From the NCBI GenBank assembly GCA_025934735.1, contig JAICWP010000026.1:1-61263 (forward strand): DNA of 61,263 nucleotides, given 5' to 3'. The notes under the pieces were generated by a model. That model ran no database searches and had not been told where the DNA came from. It saw only the letters and a list, made by a program, of their open reading frames with translations. Shown piece after piece: positions 54,135-61,263 of this stretch. The stretch is from Terriglobales bacterium. Lineage in GTDB: Bacteria; Acidobacteriota; Terriglobia; Terriglobales; Acidobacteriaceae. How positions within the stretch are numbered: the first letter of the stretch is position 1; every line of letters begins with the position of its first letter. A program made the position numbers and the translations under genes.

Positions 54135-55370
54135 GTGTCAAAATTTGCCGCCTTTTATGCCGTTCTCGCCGTTCTCTTCGTATTGACCACTATGACCGCC
54201 GCCGAGGCTTTCGCCGCGCAGGAACCGCCGCGCGCACGCACGCTGGAAGAAATAAAGACTGAAGCGCTGGCCCGCGCACGCACGGGCATGTATCCCATGA
54301 TCGGCCTCGACCCCGCCGATGTTAGCGAGGCCTTCCAGCACATCAAAAGCAAGGACATGGACGAATGGGCGGCCGCGTTTGACGCGGTTGCCGATCGCTA
54401 TATGGCGCAAGGCAAGTCGCTGGAGTCGAGCGATCCTGGCAAAGCTAATGCCGCCTATCTGCGCGCCTGGCGGCTCTATTATTTCGGCAACTGGCCAGTT
54501 CCCATCTCGCCCGGCAAGCTGCGCTCGTACAACAAGTCGCTGGAAGCCTTTGTGGCGCACGGGCGGCTGCTCGATCCTCCCATCCAGGTGGTGCAGATAC
54601 CTTTTGAAGGGAAGGAAATCATCGGCTACTTGCGGGTGCCCAAAGATGCCAAGGGTCCGGTGCCCATGGTGATCGCGATTAACGGGGCCGACAGCCGCAA
54701 GGAAAACATGTCGCTCAATTTCGATGCCGCCATCCCGCACGGCATCGGCTACCTTGCGGTGGACACGCCGGGAACGGGCCAGGCGCCCATCAAGGCCAGT
54801 CCCACCGCCGACCGCCTTTACTCGCGCGTCATTGACTGGCTGCTGGCCCGGCCAGATGTGGACAAGACCCGCATTGCGGCTGAGGGCCAGAGCTGGGGAG
54901 CTTATTGGGCGACCAAGCTGGCGATTGTGGAGCGCGCTCGCCTGAAATGCGTTATCGCGCAATCTCCCGGCGTGCATGCCGGCTACGTTCACGGCCTGCA
55001 CGAAGACGAGATGCTGAGAAACCGCGAGTACCTGTTTGGCCTGTCACAGGTGTTCCAATACCTGTACGGCGCGAAAAGCATCGAGGAGGCCAATAGGATT
55101 TCGCCTCAGATGTCGCTGGTCAACCAGCACCTGATCGGCAAACCGACTACGCCCATGCTGATTATTGCGGGAGCGAAGGACACGCTCATCCCCATGTCGG
55201 ACATTTATCTGATCCTGGACAACGGCGACATTCCTAAGGACGCGTGGATCAATCCCCAGGGCGGACATTTGGGGCGGCAAGTGGGAGTGTGGCCTGATCC
55301 GGTGATCTTCAACAAAGTCATCATTCCCTGGCTGATCCGCCATTTAGACATGCCTGCGGCGGCGCAATAA
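54135..55370 (+). CDS. exported alpha/beta hydrolase (FrsA/DUF1100-like)
   Basis: 411 residues from GTG 54135 with a signal peptide ending AEAFAAQ. A helical N-terminal cap (residues 35-140) precedes the hydrolase core. The nucleophile elbow is AEGQSWGAYWA (GxSxG), with Asp in GAKDTLIP and His in PQGGHLGRQ. The layout is that of FrsA/2,6-dihydropseudooxynicotine-hydrolase-like enzymes, which cut C-C or ester bonds. The gene lies between another exported hydrolase and a propeller protein, probably one transcription unit. Confidence 0.84.
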   Translation: MSKFAAFYAVLAVLFVLTTMTAAEAFAAQEPPRARTLEEIKTEALARARTGMYPMIGLDPADVSEAFQHIKSKDMDEWAAAFDAVADRYMAQGKSLESSDPGKANAAYLRAWRLYYFGNWPVPISPGKLRSYNKSLEAFVAHGRLLDPPIQVVQIPFEGKEIIGYLRVPKDAKGPVPMVIAINGADSRKENMSLNFDAAIPHGIGYLAVDTPGTGQAPIKASPTADRLYSRVIDWLLARPDVDKTRIAAEGQSWGAYWATKLAIVERARLKCVIAQSPGVHAGYVHGLHEDEMLRNREYLFGLSQVFQYLYGAKSIEEANRISPQMSLVNQHLIGKPTTPMLIIAGAKDTLIPMSDIYLILDNGDIPKDAWINPQGGHLGRQVGVWPDPVIFNKVIIPWLIRHLDMPAAAQ

Positions 55371-55406
55371 CAGCGGGGCTGGGCGGGAGACGCGAGTGCG
55401 ATTGAG

Positions 55407-56417
55407 ATGAAGAATCCAGAACGTCACTTATTCATTCTGCTGCTTATTGTGGCCGGGGGCACGCTGGCGCTTGCGCAAGGGCAGTCCTCCGATGCGCCTC
55501 TGACCCTGACCGGGACGATTCCTATGCCGCACATTCAGGGCCGCATTGACCACTTCGCGCTTGGCCCCGATGGAACGCTGTTCATTTCCGCGCTGGGCAA
55601 CAACACGGAAGAGGTGATTGACCTTGCGGGTGGGGTCGTCGGCCGCAGCATTGCAGGCATTGCGCGGCCGCAGGGCGTCGCCTACGCCCCCGAAGTGAAG
55701 AAAATTTTTGTGGGCAGCGATGAGGGCAAGCTCTACATTTTCGATGGTCAGTGGTTTGCCCAGCTCGCCACCATTGACTTCGGAGATGACGTGGACAACC
55801 TGCGCTACGACCCGGCAGCCAAGCGCCTGTACGTGGGCTACGGCGAAGGCGGGATTGCCATGGTGGACGTGACCACAAACCAGCGTCTAACGAAGGAATT
55901 CAAGCTGGGTGCGCATCCGGAATCGTTTCAGCTGGAAAAATCGGGGCCGAACATTTACGTCAATCTGCCGGGCCTGAAGCAGGTTGCAGCCATCAACCGC
56001 CAGACCGGCGCTATTACACGCTGGCCCATCCAGGAGGAGAGCAACTTTCCCATGGCTCTGGATGAGGCCGATCATCGTCTGTTTGTCGTCACCCGCGAGC
56101 CCCCCCGCCTGCTGGTGCTGGATACCGGCTCCGGCCATGTGGTCGCCACCTTGCCCTGTGTACAGGATTCGGATGACCTTTACTACGATGCGGCGCGCAA
56201 ACGCATTTACGCGGTGGGTGGAGAGGGTTACATCAGCGTTTTCCAGCAACAGGATGCCGATCGTTATCGCCTGCTGGCGAAGATCCCATCCCAATTGGGA
56301 GGGCGCACTGCCGGGTATTTTGGGAAATTGGGAAAAGGATTTGACCGCTTCTATGTGGCCGTTCCCGCGCGGGCTGACCACGGCGCTGAGGTTCTGATCT
56401 ATACAATACAGGACTGA
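55407..56417 (+). CDS. exported YncE-like beta-propeller protein
   Basis: 336 residues with a signal peptide ending LALAQ. Successive blades read IDHFALGPDGTLFISALG, PQGVAYAPEVKKIFVGSD, VDNLRYDPAAKRLYVGYG and SDDLYYDAARKRIYAVGG, a seven-bladed YVTN/YncE propeller. It has no catalytic motif. It lies 36 bases downstream of the FrsA-like gene and 40 bases before a glycosyltransferase. It may bind a ligand or polymer in the periplasm. Confidence 0.82.
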   Translation: MKNPERHLFILLLIVAGGTLALAQGQSSDAPLTLTGTIPMPHIQGRIDHFALGPDGTLFISALGNNTEEVIDLAGGVVGRSIAGIARPQGVAYAPEVKKIFVGSDEGKLYIFDGQWFAQLATIDFGDDVDNLRYDPAAKRLYVGYGEGGIAMVDVTTNQRLTKEFKLGAHPESFQLEKSGPNIYVNLPGLKQVAAINRQTGAITRWPIQEESNFPMALDEADHRLFVVTREPPRLLVLDTGSGHVVATLPCVQDSDDLYYDAARKRIYAVGGEGYISVFQQQDADRYRLLAKIPSQLGGRTAGYFGKLGKGFDRFYVAVPARADHGAEVLIYTIQD

Positions 56418-56457
56418 GCCGCGGCGATCCGCCGCGTAAACTGAAGCGGGAGACCGC

Positions 56458-57639
56458 ATGTGGCTGTTCGCGATTCTGGTGGCGCCGGCTGTCTTGCTGG
56501 CTGCGGCCTCGTGGCGTGGCGAGCGAGAAAAATTTCGCTATTACCAGGAGCGCCTTCGCGATCAGACCCAAAGCAGCTTCCTGCCGCCGGTCAGCCTCAT
56601 CGTTCCGGTGAAGGGACAGGATGAAGGCTTGCAGGAAAACCTGGCCGCGCTGGCCAGCCTCGATTATCCCCATTACGAGCTGATCATCGCTGCGCATTCC
56701 CCAGCGGATATCCCCGCGGGAGTAGTGCCGGCTGGAGCGCAGGTCGTGTTTTCTGGAGGCAGACCAGCAGGCGCAGCAGAAAAGCTGCAAAATCTGTTGG
56801 CGGCAGTGGGCACGGCAAAGACAGAGTCGGAAGTACTGGCTTTTGCCGATTCCGATGGACGAGTCAGCCGGGGATGGCTGCGCGCCCTGGTAGCTCCCCT
56901 GGCTGAGACCGGAGTCGGCGCAGCTTCCGGTTACCGGGTTTACTTGCCGGAAATAGCGGACTTCGGGTCAACGCTTCGCAGTGCCTGGAATGCGGTTATT
57001 TTCGGCACTTTCGGTCCGGGCAACCTCGAGTTTGTGTGGGGCGGCGCAATGGCGGTGCGACGAGACCTGTTTTCCCGCCTGGGGGTGCCGGCGCTGTGGG
57101 CCAGCACCGCGAGCGATGACTATGTTTTAAGCGAGGCGGTGCGCTCGGCGAAGCTGCATTTGCGCTTCGCACCAGGCGCGCTGGTGGTGAGCAGCGACCG
57201 CATTGGCGCGAGAAATCTGCTGCACTGGGTACAACGGCAACTCATCATCACTCGCGTTTATGCGCCGAGGCTTTGGGTGCTCTCTTTCGTGGCGACCACG
57301 ATTTATTGCGCCGCTATGGTGGCCTGCGTGGTGGCGCTGTGCTACCGCCACTGGATCGCGGGAGCGGTACTGGTGTTCTTGCTGTTGATGGGCATGCTGA
57401 AGGGAACGGCACGAGCAAAGCTTGCCGCCACGGCCCTGCCGGACTCGCAGCCCTGGTTCCAGCGCCACGGCTGGATTTTTACCGGGATGGTTCCGCTAGC
57501 TACCTGGACCTGGCTGTATGGTCACATTGTCTCCGCCTCTACCAATGTGATCGAGTGGCGCGGCCATCGCTACCGGCTGTCCCGCGAGACCATCTTGATT
57601 CTTTCCCAACCGGAGCAGCGGTCCGCACGGGCGGATTAA
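56458..57639 (+). CDS. membrane glycosyltransferase (GT2/GT21, ceramide glucosyltransferase-like)
   Basis: 393 residues. An N-terminal membrane helix is followed by a GT-A domain: PPVSLIVPVKGQDE, AFADSDGRVSRGWL (D-x-D region), ASDDYVLSEA, and WVQRQLIITR as the Q/RxxRW-like motif. Two or three C-terminal helices anchor it in the inner membrane. The pattern matches ceramide glucosyltransferase/HpnI-like enzymes that glycosylate lipids. Donor and acceptor are not identifiable. It is last in a four-gene plus-strand run. Confidence 0.85.
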   Translation: MWLFAILVAPAVLLAAASWRGEREKFRYYQERLRDQTQSSFLPPVSLIVPVKGQDEGLQENLAALASLDYPHYELIIAAHSPADIPAGVVPAGAQVVFSGGRPAGAAEKLQNLLAAVGTAKTESEVLAFADSDGRVSRGWLRALVAPLAETGVGAASGYRVYLPEIADFGSTLRSAWNAVIFGTFGPGNLEFVWGGAMAVRRDLFSRLGVPALWASTASDDYVLSEAVRSAKLHLRFAPGALVVSSDRIGARNLLHWVQRQLIITRVYAPRLWVLSFVATTIYCAAMVACVVALCYRHWIAGAVLVFLLLMGMLKGTARAKLAATALPDSQPWFQRHGWIFTGMVPLATWTWLYGHIVSASTNVIEWRGHRYRLSRETILILSQPEQRSARAD

Positions 57640-57740
57640 CTTCCGGTGGCTATGTCCATCCATAGCTACGGAAAACACCTGATGTACCTGCCTGAACATA
57701 AGTAACTTTCGCTAATCCAGGCGATAACCATAATTGTGAT

Positions 57741-58065
57741 ATGCCGAACTGGCCTATGAAACAGGAACGGCGCCGCTGGCGGCGCCATTGGCTGAACTCG
57801 CCCGTGCGCATCATCAGCGACGCCGGGGAGATGGATGGATTCGGCTTACACGTAAGCGAAGGGGGCATGTACCTGTTCGCGGTAGCTGACCTCGAGCCGG
57901 GGGGGAACGCATCTGGAAATCGAGTTTCAGAAGCCGCAATCGGGCGAGCCCAGCCGCTGCTCGGGCGTGGTGCGCAATCGCGTGGTTTATTTATATGGCG
58001 TGGAGTTCGTGCGCGATGGGAGTCCCAATTCGCGGCGTCAGCCTGAAACGCAAGTCCATTCCTAA
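57741..58065 (+). pseudogene. PilZ-domain gene with frameshift in a G7 tract
   Basis: Begins MPNWPMKQERRRWRRH with the PilZ arginine motif, then SPVRIISD and VSEGGMYLF. The frame breaks at seven consecutive G (57899-57905). In the +1 phase it resumes as HLEIEFQKPQSGE, CSGVVRNRVVYLYGVEFV and ends at TAA 58063-58065. Removing one G gives a complete PilZ domain of about 107 residues. A homopolymer slip, either in the cell or in sequencing, explains this best. Confidence 0.75.
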
Positions 58066-58107
58066 CTCACGCCATCAAGTATCGTCTTCCGACCCAATTC
58101 ACACCGG

Positions 58108-59538
58108 CTATTTCGGTTCTGGTACCTCGGGCTGCGGATAAGCCTTCTGCAGGGCTGCCTGGTACTCAGCGAAAAGGCTCTTAATCCGGGTAAACTCGGT
58201 GTTGACGGCCTGGCGCAGTTCAGGGTGGGTGGCATAGTCGTACAGAACCGCGGTCATAGTTTCAGCGTCCAGCAGGAAGCCGTGGTGGCCGATATCGGTA
58301 AGCGCGTCGGCCTCCATGCCGTAGGTGTGGTTGGCCCAGTTGGAAGATTTCGCCATGATCTCAATGCCCGGAATCTGACTGGACACGCTGCCGGTTTCCT
58401 CATAGCCCTGGGGTTTGCCGGGGTCGGGTTCAATTCCGGTGGCGCCAAACTGTTTCAGGTAGGCAAAGGCTAATTCCTGCAACGTCGCTTCTGAAATCCC
58501 ATCGCGATCGTGGCCGTAATGGTCAATCTTGACCTTGGTGCCAGTGGCCAGGGCGGCTGCCCGCGCGGCATCGTCCACCCAGTTGGTGACCTGCTCCAGG
58601 TAAACGGAATCGGGATAACGGATGTAGAAATCAGCGGCGGTTTTGTCGGGAACAACGTTGGGAGCGGCGCCACCCTCGGTGATCACGCCCTGGATGCGGG
58701 TTTCCGGGCGCATGTTGCTGCGCACCGCATCAATGTTGGTGAACAATTTAATCACCGCCTCGAGCGCGTTGCGTCCGTTCCAGGAAGTGAGTTCGTGGGC
58801 GGGGGCGCCGGAGAACGTGTACTTTACCCCGTCAATGTTCATGCAGCAGGTGCCGAAGCCCGGGGCGGCACGCCGCGTGGCGTTCATGGAATGGCTGCGC
58901 ACAATGATGTCGGCACCTTTGAACACGCCCGCATCGAACATGACGGTTTTGGCTTCCGGCGGCATCATTTCCTCACCTGGCGTTCCGTAGACGGTCACCG
59001 TGCCCGGCGTATGGGTGCGGGTGAGGAATTCGGCCATGGCGATGGCAGTTGCCAGGCCCACCGGTCCTTGCGCGCTGTGCTGGTCGCCGTGGAATGCTCC
59101 CTTCGTGCCGCGCAGAGCGTCGTACTCCACGATGACGCCGAGATTGGGGCCCGGCGTGCCACGGCGATACTTGGCGATAAAGGCGGTGGGCAGGCCAGCC
59201 ACGCCCTTCGTGACCTCGAAATCATGGGCTTGCAGATAGGCGGTGAGCTTTTCAACCGCCTCAGCTTCCTGGAAGCCAATTTCCGGATGCTGGGTGATCC
59301 AGTCGCTCAGAGGCAACAATTCCGTGTCCATGAGTTGTTTGACGCGAGCCAGCACCTGGTCGCGGCCTTTGTCGGCTGCGGTAAGCCGGGCGACCAGCTG
59401 TGGAACATTCAGCGACTGATCTAATTGCTGGATTTGCCGGACCACGTCACGGCCGGCCTGGCGCTCGGTTTCGGTTTCCTGCGCGGCGGCTACGCCCACC
59501 AGCACCAGCAATGTGAAGGCGGTAATCAGGATTCGCAT
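58108..59538 (-). CDS. exported M20-family amidohydrolase (AbgB-like)
   Basis: 476-residue metal-dependent amidohydrolase from ATG 59538, which has GGAGGG just upstream. The signal peptide ends VAAAQ. Metal ligands are visible in the order HPEIGFQE, the EYDAL and HGDQHSAQG region, GTPGEE, and the C-terminal MEADALTDIGHHG. The sequence matches the p-aminobenzoyl-glutamate hydrolase B / M20D aminoacylase type. It should cleave N-acyl amino acids outside the cytoplasm, in line with the window's peptide-degrading theme. Single gene. Confidence 0.9.
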   Translation of the reverse strand: MRILITAFTLLVLVGVAAAQETETERQAGRDVVRQIQQLDQSLNVPQLVARLTAADKGRDQVLARVKQLMDTELLPLSDWITQHPEIGFQEAEAVEKLTAYLQAHDFEVTKGVAGLPTAFIAKYRRGTPGPNLGVIVEYDALRGTKGAFHGDQHSAQGPVGLATAIAMAEFLTRTHTPGTVTVYGTPGEEMMPPEAKTVMFDAGVFKGADIIVRSHSMNATRRAAPGFGTCCMNIDGVKYTFSGAPAHELTSWNGRNALEAVIKLFTNIDAVRSNMRPETRIQGVITEGGAAPNVVPDKTAADFYIRYPDSVYLEQVTNWVDDAARAAALATGTKVKIDHYGHDRDGISEATLQELAFAYLKQFGATGIEPDPGKPQGYEETGSVSSQIPGIEIMAKSSNWANHTYGMEADALTDIGHHGFLLDAETMTAVLYDYATHPELRQAVNTEFTRIKSLFAEYQAALQKAYPQPEVPEPK

Positions 59539-59697
59539 GATGCCCTCCGGAAAGCCGGCAATTGTACTACTTAGAAGGGACGGAACAAGCCGGGACCACG
59601 TCGAAGGATGCAACTGAAGCACTCTTCAAAGCCCCGTCCAGGGGACGTCGAAACTGCGGAGTGTGCCCCAAATGCGGTACCCAGGCAGGATGAGAAA

Positions 59698-60285
59698 CTA
59701 CTTTTTTTGGGATGGCGCGGTTCTGGGCGCCGGTTCTTCCGCTTTCTCCTCCGGCAAAAAGGCATAGCCGGAAATGGCGGCGGCAATTGCGGGGTTGGGA
59801 TGGGAGCCCTTCGCAGCAGGGCCGCGGATGGCGCGCACGATGTAGCCCTGGCACAGCACGCGGCTGTTGCGCTGGCCGGTGATCTCTTCCGGCATCTCGA
59901 ACACCAGTTCCATGTCGGTGTCGTGGGTCAGCACCTCGCTGGCTCGGAACAGGATGCCCGATTGGCTGATGTTTTCCACCGTGCCGGCATGCCATGTTTC
60001 GGTACCTTTTTCGCGGTACTCCAGCGGTAAATGTACGCGCAAGCGGCGGGCCCGGGGAACCCAATTGGAGCGGCGCCGTGCCCGGTGCGAACCGACCGCG
60101 GGCGCCTGCCCGGGACCTGCCGGTTCGATGCGGCCGGTGCGGGTCATGGAGTTCCAGTCGTACATGTATTCCGCGCCGCACAACACGCATACCTGGTAGT
60201 AGCGGCCGTCAGGCCTGCGTCGCGGCCAGGCAAACTGGTGCGAGCACAGGCGGCGGGTAATGACATCGAGTAATTTGGCGCCCAT
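59698..60285 (-). CDS. PilZ-domain protein with N-terminal Cys-rich segment
   Basis: 195 residues from ATG 60285. An N-terminal segment CSHQFAWPRRRPDGRYYQ followed by CVLCGAEY looks like a small zinc ribbon. A PilZ domain follows: arginine motif RARRLRVHL and NISQSGILF. The C-terminus is Ala/Pro-rich and probably disordered. It is a likely cyclic-di-GMP receptor. A 9-bp inverted repeat lies just upstream of the start, next to a GGAAGG ribosome binding site. The frame is open further upstream to 60492 without conserved sequence. Confidence 0.83.
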   Translation of the reverse strand: MGAKLLDVITRRLCSHQFAWPRRRPDGRYYQVCVLCGAEYMYDWNSMTRTGRIEPAGPGQAPAVGSHRARRRSNWVPRARRLRVHLPLEYREKGTETWHAGTVENISQSGILFRASEVLTHDTDMELVFEMPEEITGQRNSRVLCQGYIVRAIRGPAAKGSHPNPAIAAAISGYAFLPEEKAEEPAPRTAPSQKK

Positions 60286-60296
60286 GTGTAACCTTC

Positions 60297-60344
60297 CACA
60301 GCCGCGGGGAGGCAAGGCTCCTGAGAGTGTCGCCGGCGGCTGTG
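60297..60344 (-). promoter_or_regulatory. hairpin in the PilZ gene leader
   Basis: Perfect 9-bp arms with a 30-base loop, starting 12 bases before the PilZ start codon on the minus strand and touching the GGAAGG ribosome binding site. It could mask or expose the site, or be an operator. Confidence 0.4.
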
Positions 60345-60539
60345 AAAACATGGTAGTGGCATCCGGCGGATGACGATAGATGACTACGGTAATCTCGGGC
60401 CAGCGTTGTGGCAGGCGACAGCGCACATCTGCTGCTAATTCATGTTCTTGCAGGAACATCCTGCGGGAGACGACAAAGGCAGCTGGGGGCAATCTGACCG
60501 AGCAGGCGAAATGTTACAAATCCGGAAAGTGAGGCGCTT

Positions 60540-60568
60540 TTGCCGGTTACCTTAGTGACGTTTACAGT
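60540..60568 (+). promoter_or_regulatory. predicted promoter of the small-RNA candidate
   Basis: TTGCCG (60540-60545), a 17-base spacer, and TACAGT (60563-60568). No protein gene follows on this strand before the terminator at 60630-60667. Confidence 0.5.
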
Positions 60569-60574
60569 GCGCGG

Positions 60575-60667
60575 GGTGCGTCTTACCATCCATCTCGTAG
60601 TTTGGCAGTTCTGGGGGAGGGCTGCCGTGGCGCTCTGAGCTGAAAGGCTCAGGGCGCTTTTAATTTT
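60575..60667 (+). ncRNA. candidate small RNA (about 93 nt)
   Basis: The region runs from a predicted start just after the TTGCCG/TACAGT promoter to a rho-independent terminator, with no open reading frame. It can fold as a GGCAG/CTGCC hairpin that exposes a G-rich loop (GGGGGAGGG), then the terminator hairpin. I do not recognise an Rfam family; 6S, SRP and GEMM riboswitch consensus elements are not apparent. It is oriented towards the terminator of the minus-strand trxA gene. Confidence 0.45.
60630..60667 (+). terminator. orphan rho-independent terminator
   Basis: An 11-bp stem GCGCTCTGAGC/GCTCAGGGCGC with one G-T pair and a TGAAAG loop, followed by TTTTAATTTT. It has no protein gene upstream on the plus strand. 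Confidence 0.85.
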
Positions 60668-60705
60668 GGGTCATCCGGGCAGTTGGCCGCACGTAGCCTA
60701 GAATA

Positions 60706-60742
60706 AAAAACGAAAGCGGCACGGAAGCCTGTCCGTGCCGCT
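60706..60742 (-). terminator. rho-independent terminator of trxA
   Basis: A perfect 10-bp stem AGCGGCACGG/CCGTGCCGCT around an 8-base loop. On the minus strand it is followed by CGTTTTTT. It lies 22 bases after the thioredoxin stop codon. Confidence 0.9.
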
Positions 60743-60764
60743 CGAAACCACAACAAGCCAGCAG

Positions 60765-61118
60765 CTAGGAGCTAGCCACCTGATTTTGGCCCAGCTGCTT
60801 GTCCAGCGCCTTCTCAATCTTCTCCTTGGGTACGTAGCCCACGATCTGTTCCTGCACCTGCCCGCCTTTGAACACCAGCAGGGTGGGGATGCCACGGATA
60901 CCGTAGCGCTGCGGAGTGGCGGGGTTGCGGTCCACGTCCATTTTGCCGATTTTCACGCGCCCGCCGTACTGTGCCGCTACCTCGTCCACAATTGGCGCCA
61001 GAGCACGGCAGGGGCCACACCAGGCTGCCCAGAAATCCACCAGTACCGGCTGGTCCGACTTGAGCACGGACTGATCAAAGTTGGAATCAGTTACCTCGAA
61101 TATCGCCTCGGATGCCAT
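60765..61118 (-). CDS. trxA: thioredoxin
   Basis: Cytoplasmic dithiol oxidoreductase of 117 residues, a standard single-domain thioredoxin. The active site WCGPC has C34 and C37. The cis-proline is in GIPTLLVF, and VLVDFWAAWCGPC and KMDVDRNPATPQRYGIRG are typical. GGGAGAG lies a few bases before ATG. It has its own strong terminator and appears monocistronic, so it is the general thioredoxin and not a pathway-specific one. The 145 bases upstream to the window end hold its promoter region but no gene. Confidence 0.96.
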   Translation of the reverse strand: MASEAIFEVTDSNFDQSVLKSDQPVLVDFWAAWCGPCRALAPIVDEVAAQYGGRVKIGKMDVDRNPATPQRYGIRGIPTLLVFKGGQVQEQIVGYVPKEKIEKALDKQLGQNQVASS

Positions 61119-61263
61119 TTTCTCTCCCGAACGCAGCCACGCTCCGGCGCGACCGACGCTTTATCGTAGCACTTGAATTAGATGCCGCACAGCCTCATCG
61201 GTCGCAACTCAGTTGAGCTGTTCCGAAACGGGCGGTGCTTGAGATGTGTCGCCCCTACGGGGC

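Larger units (their letters stand above)
60286..60705. other. intergenic region with leader hairpin and small-RNA candidate
   Basis: No protein gene in 420 bases. The left part holds the inverted repeat CACAGCCGC (60297-60305) and GCGGCTGTG (60336-60344). The right part holds a promoter-like pair and a terminator on the plus strand, listed separately. Confidence 0.6.

Overview
The window looks like a chromosomal stretch from an acidobacterium (Acidobacteriota, Terriglobia/Koribacter-like). I infer this from gene style, not from a marker gene. There are two roughly 1,100-residue Oar-type TonB-dependent receptors with an N-terminal carboxypeptidase-regulatory-like domain, a Pkn-type kinase fused to a TolB/WD40-like propeller, HAF-repeat, LVIVD and PilZ proteins, a TCATCCTGAGCG-type dispersed repeat, high GC, and many secreted hydrolases. 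No rRNA, intact tRNA or CRISPR array was found.

Layout. 1-724: no gene, three strong inverted repeats. 725-9.7 kb: kinase-propeller, a truncated propeller relic, an SDR dehydrogenase, then a decaying patch (XRE regulator, DUF429 protein and HAF-repeat protein all broken by one-base indels) around an intact S9 peptidase. 9.8-27.7 kb: a peptide/amino-acid-type uptake and breakdown locus. The minus operon is amidohydrolase, TonB receptor 1, metallo-beta-lactamase-fold hydrolase, class V aminotransferase, APC permease. The plus genes are a GntR/FCD regulator, TonB receptor 2, an M61 peptidase and a second class V enzyme. 27.7-31.0 kb: accessory strip with two copies of the 3' part of a tRNA-Leu(CAA) gene and four copies of a 35-bp repeat, around a PAP2 phosphatase and a PilZ protein; these look like integration scars. 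31.1-43.2 kb: DUF2207-like membrane protein, Ig/PKD relic, an exported TldD/TldE-like pair, three TadE/TadG-like proteins, CBS protein, barrel protein, His/Met-rich secreted protein, Tat-exported LVIVD protein.

43.4-51.3 kb: catabolic operon of Sad/YneI-type semialdehyde dehydrogenase, FadR-type GntR regulator, beta-hydroxyacid dehydrogenase, E1-alpha, E1-beta, an M24 protein with an altered metal site, and E2. E3 is missing and a 205-bp repeat sits before E2. A perfect TGGTNNNACCA site lies just upstream and may be the operator of the in-operon regulator. 51.5-61.3 kb: MFS transporter, two exported alpha/beta hydrolases, a propeller protein, a GT2/GT21-like glycosyltransferase, a frameshifted PilZ gene, an exported M20 amidohydrolase, another PilZ protein, a predicted small RNA, and thioredoxin.

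The genes fit a soil heterotroph that degrades and imports peptides and modified amino acids. The most notable items are the paired-receptor locus, the tRNA-Leu scars, the exported TldD/TldE-like pair, the dehydrogenase/M24 operon and the candidate sRNA beside trxA.
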